DNA of 64,000 bases from assembly GCF_006540305.1 (NCBI RefSeq), contig NZ_BJOR01000001.1:2418001-2482000 (forward strand), read 5' to 3'. This DNA comes from Streptomyces sp. 6-11-2 (GTDB lineage Bacteria > Actinomycetota > Actinomycetes > Streptomycetales > Streptomycetaceae). Numbering within the stretch: the first letter of the stretch is position 1; the number at the start of each line of letters is the position of its first letter. The position numbers and the translations under genes are program-made. This document shows positions 60,597-64,000 of the stretch, piece after piece. The notes under the pieces were generated by a model that did no database searches, had not been told where the DNA came from, and saw nothing but the letters and a program-made list of their open reading frames with translations.

Positions 60597-61685
60597 TCAG
60601 ACGTTGAAGCGGAACTCCACCACGTCCCCGTCGCGCATGACGTAGTCCTTGCCCTCCATGCGGGCCTTGCCCTTGGCGCGGGCCTCGGCGACCGAGCCGG
60701 ACTCCAGGAGGTCCTCGAAGGAGATGACCTCGGCCTTGATGAAGCCCTTCTGGAAGTCGGTGTGGATGACACCGGCGGCCTCGGGGGCGGTGGCGCCCTT
60801 CTTGATGGTCCAGGCGCGGGACTCCTTGGGGCCGGCCGTCAGGTAGGTCTGGAGGCCGAGGGTGCGGAAGCCGACGTGGGCGAGGGTGGCGAGGCCGGGC
60901 TCGTCCTGGCCGACGGACTGGAGGAGCTCCAGGGCCTCGTCCTCGTCCAGCTCGGCGAGGTCCGCCTCCAGCTTGGCGTTGAGGAAGATCGCCTCGGCTG
61001 GGGCGACCAGGGCGCGCTGCTCGTTCTTGAAGTCCTCGTCGACCAGTTCGTCCTCGTCGACGTTGAAGACGTACAGGAAGGGCTTGGTGGTGAGCAGGTG
61101 CAGGTCGTGCAGGAGCTCGGCGCGCTCGCTGCCCTGGACGATGCCGTGTGCGAAGAGCGTGTCGCCCTTCTCCAGGATGTCCTTGGCCTCCTCGACGGCC
61201 TTGACCTTGGGGCCGACGTCCTTCTTGATCCGCGACTCCTTCTGGAGCCGGGGCAGAACCTTCTCGATGGTCTGGAGGTCGGCGAGGATCAGCTCGGTGT
61301 TGATCGTCTCAATGTCGTCCTTGGGCGAGACCTTGCCGTCGACGTGGACGACGTTCTCGTCCTTGAAGGCACGGATGACCTGGCAGATCGCGTCCGACTC
61401 GCGGATGTTCGCGAGGAACTTGTTGCCCAGGCCCTCGCCCTCGCTGGCGCCGCGCACGATGCCGGCGATGTCGACGAAGTCGACGGTCGCCGGGAGGATC
61501 CGCTCCGACTTGAAGATCGAGGCGAGCTGGGCGAGACGACCGTCCGGCACGCCGACGACACCGACGTTCGGCTCGATCGTGGCGAACGGGTAGTTGGCCG
61601 CGAGCACGTCGTTCTTGGTCAGGGCGTTGAACAGGGTCGACTTGCCGACGTTCGGCAGACCGACGATTCCGATCGTGAGCGACAC
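60597..61685 (-). CDS. ychF: YchF/OLA1 ribosome-associated ATPase
   Basis: A 362-residue P-loop protein of the Obg-related OLA1/YchF family, which prefers ATP to GTP. G1 is IGIVGLPNVGKSTLFNALT, G3 region VDFVDIAGIVRGASEGEG, the G4 variant lies in FLYVFNVDEDEL, and the C-terminal TGS domain includes GVIHTDFQKGFIKAEVISFE. It binds ribosomes and affects translation and stress response. GTG 61685 (GGGAAG upstream) gives the standard family length of about 363. Conserved housekeeping gene. Confidence 0.97.
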   Translation of the reverse strand: MSLTIGIVGLPNVGKSTLFNALTKNDVLAANYPFATIEPNVGVVGVPDGRLAQLASIFKSERILPATVDFVDIAGIVRGASEGEGLGNKFLANIRESDAICQVIRAFKDENVVHVDGKVSPKDDIETINTELILADLQTIEKVLPRLQKESRIKKDVGPKVKAVEEAKDILEKGDTLFAHGIVQGSERAELLHDLHLLTTKPFLYVFNVDEDELVDEDFKNEQRALVAPAEAIFLNAKLEADLAELDEDEALELLQSVGQDEPGLATLAHVGFRTLGLQTYLTAGPKESRAWTIKKGATAPEAAGVIHTDFQKGFIKAEVISFEDLLESGSVAEARAKGKARMEGKDYVMRDGDVVEFRFNV

Positions 61686-61836
61686 GTTGCGACTTCCCGT
61701 ACGTGAGGAGATTGGGGCCAGGCGGCCGATCCACCAGTCTACGGCGTGTCCCAGCCGGGCCCCGCGACGGTTCGAACGCTTGGCCAAGCTGCCGCGCACG
61801 GCGTGTCAGGCGGGCTATTCGCCACATAAGCCGACC

Positions 61837-61842
61837 TAGGTT
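61837..61842 (+). promoter_or_regulatory. Candidate -10 element for a leaderless transcript
   Basis: TAGGTT fits TANNNT and ends six bases before GTG 61849. No SD is visible. The remaining divergent gap (61686-61836) shows no gene. Confidence 0.35.
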
Positions 61843-61848
61843 GGTCCA

Positions 61849-62379
61849 GTGGAGCAGCACAGGACGCGACACCAGCAGCACGGACCGCGACGAAGCAGGC
61901 CGCCGGTGCCCCCGGCACGGCGGCCTCCTGCCGCATGTCGTCCCACCCTTCCGGCTGCGGCTCCGGCGCCCGAGCCGCGGCGGCCGTCCGGTCCTCGGCT
62001 GACGGGTCTGGGCGCCGGGATGTTCTGCGGGGCAGTCATGTTCCTGCTGGGCGCTCTCGACCTGCTGCTCTTCGACGAGGCGCCCACCGCGTACGGGGTG
62101 CTGTTCCTGCCGGTGTGCGCGCTGACCGCGCTGTGGGTGCGCAAGGGCGACCTGCTGACCGCGCCCATCGTGGTGCCGATCGGGTTCGCCGTGGGGCTGC
62201 TGCCCGTGATCGACGCGGAGCCGGGGTTCCTGGGCAAGCTGATGGGCCTGGTGGCCGCGCTCGCCACCCAGGCGCCCTGGCTGTACGCGGGGACGCTGAT
62301 CGCCGTCGTGACGGCGCTGGCGCGGCGGGTGGCGCTGGCCGCGCGGCGGCGGGCGGTGCGCAAGCGCCTGGCGGGCTGA
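61849..62379 (+). CDS. Small membrane protein (DUF6542-like)
   Basis: A 176-residue protein: a Pro/Arg-rich cytoplasmic head of about 50 residues, then four likely membrane helices in residues about 52-160 ([71 protein letters not shown]), and a basic tail. This pattern matches a streptomycete membrane family named DUF6542, without known function. It is divergent from ychF and convergent with ppgK, with a strong terminator between. Confidence 0.75.
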   Translation: MEQHRTRHQQHGPRRSRPPVPPARRPPAACRPTLPAAAPAPEPRRPSGPRLTGLGAGMFCGAVMFLLGALDLLLFDEAPTAYGVLFLPVCALTALWVRKGDLLTAPIVVPIGFAVGLLPVIDAEPGFLGKLMGLVAALATQAPWLYAGTLIAVVTALARRVALAARRRAVRKRLAG

Positions 62380-62386
62380 CGCGCCG

Positions 62387-62425
62387 GGGCGATCCGCCGG
62401 TGGGAGGGCCACTGGCGGATCGCCC
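62387..62425. terminator. Bidirectional terminator between the membrane protein gene and ppgK
   Basis: A perfect 12-bp stem GGGCGATCCGCC (62387-62398) with GGCGGATCGCCC (62414-62425), extended inward by a G-T, a G-C and a T-A pair, leaving a nine-base loop. Located eight bases after one stop and about 60 before the other. Confidence 0.85.
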
Positions 62426-62487
62426 GGACCCGTCCGCGTCGGTGAGTACGTCCGCGTCAGCGCGTCCGCGCGTCGAGGGCTACGGCC

Positions 62488-63234
<747 letters not shown>

Positions 63235-63263
63235 GGCTCCACGTTACGACGTACGACGGACCG

Positions 63264-64000
63264 TCACCGCTGCGTCGTACCGGACCCTCCGCGCTCGGCG
63301 ACCAGCGCGGCCGCCTCCTCGCGCAGGTCCCGGCGGAGCTCCTTGGGCAGGGAGAAGGTGATGGACTCCTCGGCCGCCTTGACGATCTCCACGTCCTCGA
63401 AGCCGCGCCGCGACAGCAATTCGAGCACCTGCTCGACCAGGACCTCCGGCACGGAGGCGCCCGAGGTCAGGCCGACCGTGGTGACGCCCTCCAGCCAGCT
63501 CTCGTCGATCTCGTCGGCGAAGTCCACGAGGTAGGCCTGGTCCGCGCCCGCGAGCTTGGCGACCTCCACCAGCCGCTTGGAGTTGGAGGAGTTGCGGGAG
63601 CCGACGACGATCACCAGGTCGGCCTCGGCGCCCATCTGCTTCACGGCGAGCTGGCGGTTCTGCGTGGCGTAGCAGATGTCGTCGCTGGGCGGGGAGAGCA
63701 GCTGCGGGAACTTGTCCTTGAGCGCGTCGACCGTCTCCATGGTCTCGTCGACGGACAGCGTGGTCTGCGACAGCCACACGACCCGGGAGGGGTCGCGGAC
63801 CTCGACGTTCGCGACGTCCTCGGGACCGTCGACGAGCTGGATGTGGTCGGGGGCCTCGCCGGTGGTGCCGATGACCTCCTCGTGGCCCTCGTGCCCGATC
63901 AGGAGGATGTCGTAGTCGTCGTTGGCGAACCGGACGGCCTCCTTGTGGACCTTGGTCACCAGGGGGCAGGTGGCGTCGATGGTGGCCAGGTGGCCCCGCT
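63264..64000 (-). CDS. ispH: 4-hydroxy-3-methylbut-2-enyl diphosphate reductase, 3' part
   Basis: The last enzyme of the MEP isoprenoid pathway, a [4Fe-4S] reductase forming IPP and DMAPP. The frame stays open to the window edge, so the N-terminal part is outside. Seen are the Cys-containing [53 protein letters not shown] and [14 protein letters not shown], covering two of the three cluster cysteines and the diphosphate-binding Ser-Asn-Ser site. The C-terminal tail after residue [13 protein letters not shown] is short and charged. Confidence 0.95.
   Translation of the reverse strand, partial: RGHLATIDATCPLVTKVHKEAVRFANDDYDILLIGHEGHEEVIGTTGEAPDHIQLVDGPEDVANVEVRDPSRVVWLSQTTLSVDETMETVDALKDKFPQLLSPPSDDICYATQNRQLAVKQMGAEADLVIVVGSRNSSNSKRLVEVAKLAGADQAYLVDFADEIDESWLEGVTTVGLTSGASVPEVLVEQVLELLSRRGFEDVEIVKAAEESITFSLPKELRRDLREEAAALVAERGGSGTTQR

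Overview
The window is chromosomal DNA of a high-GC actinomycete, almost certainly a Streptomyces. The grounds are very high GC with third-position bias, GTG/TTG starts, GGAGG-type ribosome binding sites, an Sdh1-type succinate dehydrogenase of mycobacterial/streptomycete layout, SpoIIE/RsbW-type regulators and a SPOR-domain miniprotein. No mobile element, CRISPR array, rRNA or convincing tRNA was found. The two ends (typA on the left; ychF, ppgK and ispH on the right) are housekeeping genes. The middle is a dense accessory catabolic region.

Layout. 1-8.2 kb: 3' part of typA, a family 5 solute-binding lipoprotein with a charged insert, a small coiled protein, and a three-gene Sdh1 operon. 8.2-17 kb: a membrane-anchored glycosidase-like protein diverging from a TPM-type coiled membrane protein, a PAS-GAF-SpoIIE-HATPase regulator with a separate RsbW-like kinase, a Nudix hydrolase, a SPOR miniprotein and a GntR/UTRA regulator. 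17-22 kb: a threonine-synthase-like enzyme, a repeat-rich spacer, a SNF2 ATPase and a cupin.

21.9-35.3 kb is the most coherent part. A leftward operon glyA-soxB-soxD-soxA-soxG-sdaA-purU (heterotetrameric sarcosine oxidase plus one-carbon and serine handling) has a clear promoter and a perfect palindromic operator, and diverges from a GntR/FCD regulator. Next to it a rightward unit encodes an MHS-type symporter, a creatinase very close to the Pseudomonas enzyme, and an IclR regulator. Together they describe creatine uptake, creatine to sarcosine plus urea, sarcosine to glycine plus a C1 unit, glycine to serine, and serine to pyruvate.

35.9-55.9 kb holds further catabolic modules, each with its own regulator. 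These are an NCS1 permease and NodB-fold deacetylase diverging from PucR; a class II aldolase and D-2-hydroxyacid dehydrogenase diverging from a double Lrp/AsnC protein; a YtcJ-type amidohydrolase with an MHS symporter; aspartase; and an HpaB/HpaC two-component flavin monooxygenase operon with a DUF1028 protein and an M20 amidohydrolase, diverging from a LysR regulator that is followed by an ArgE/DapE-type hydrolase and an amino-acid permease. The substrate of the HpaBC-DUF1028-M20 operon cannot be read from sequence and is the best candidate here for an undescribed pathway. 56-60.4 kb: three esterases or alpha/beta hydrolases of different families and a HIT-like protein in a tight row. Many gene junctions carry long perfect GC hairpins. 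Several starts look leaderless.
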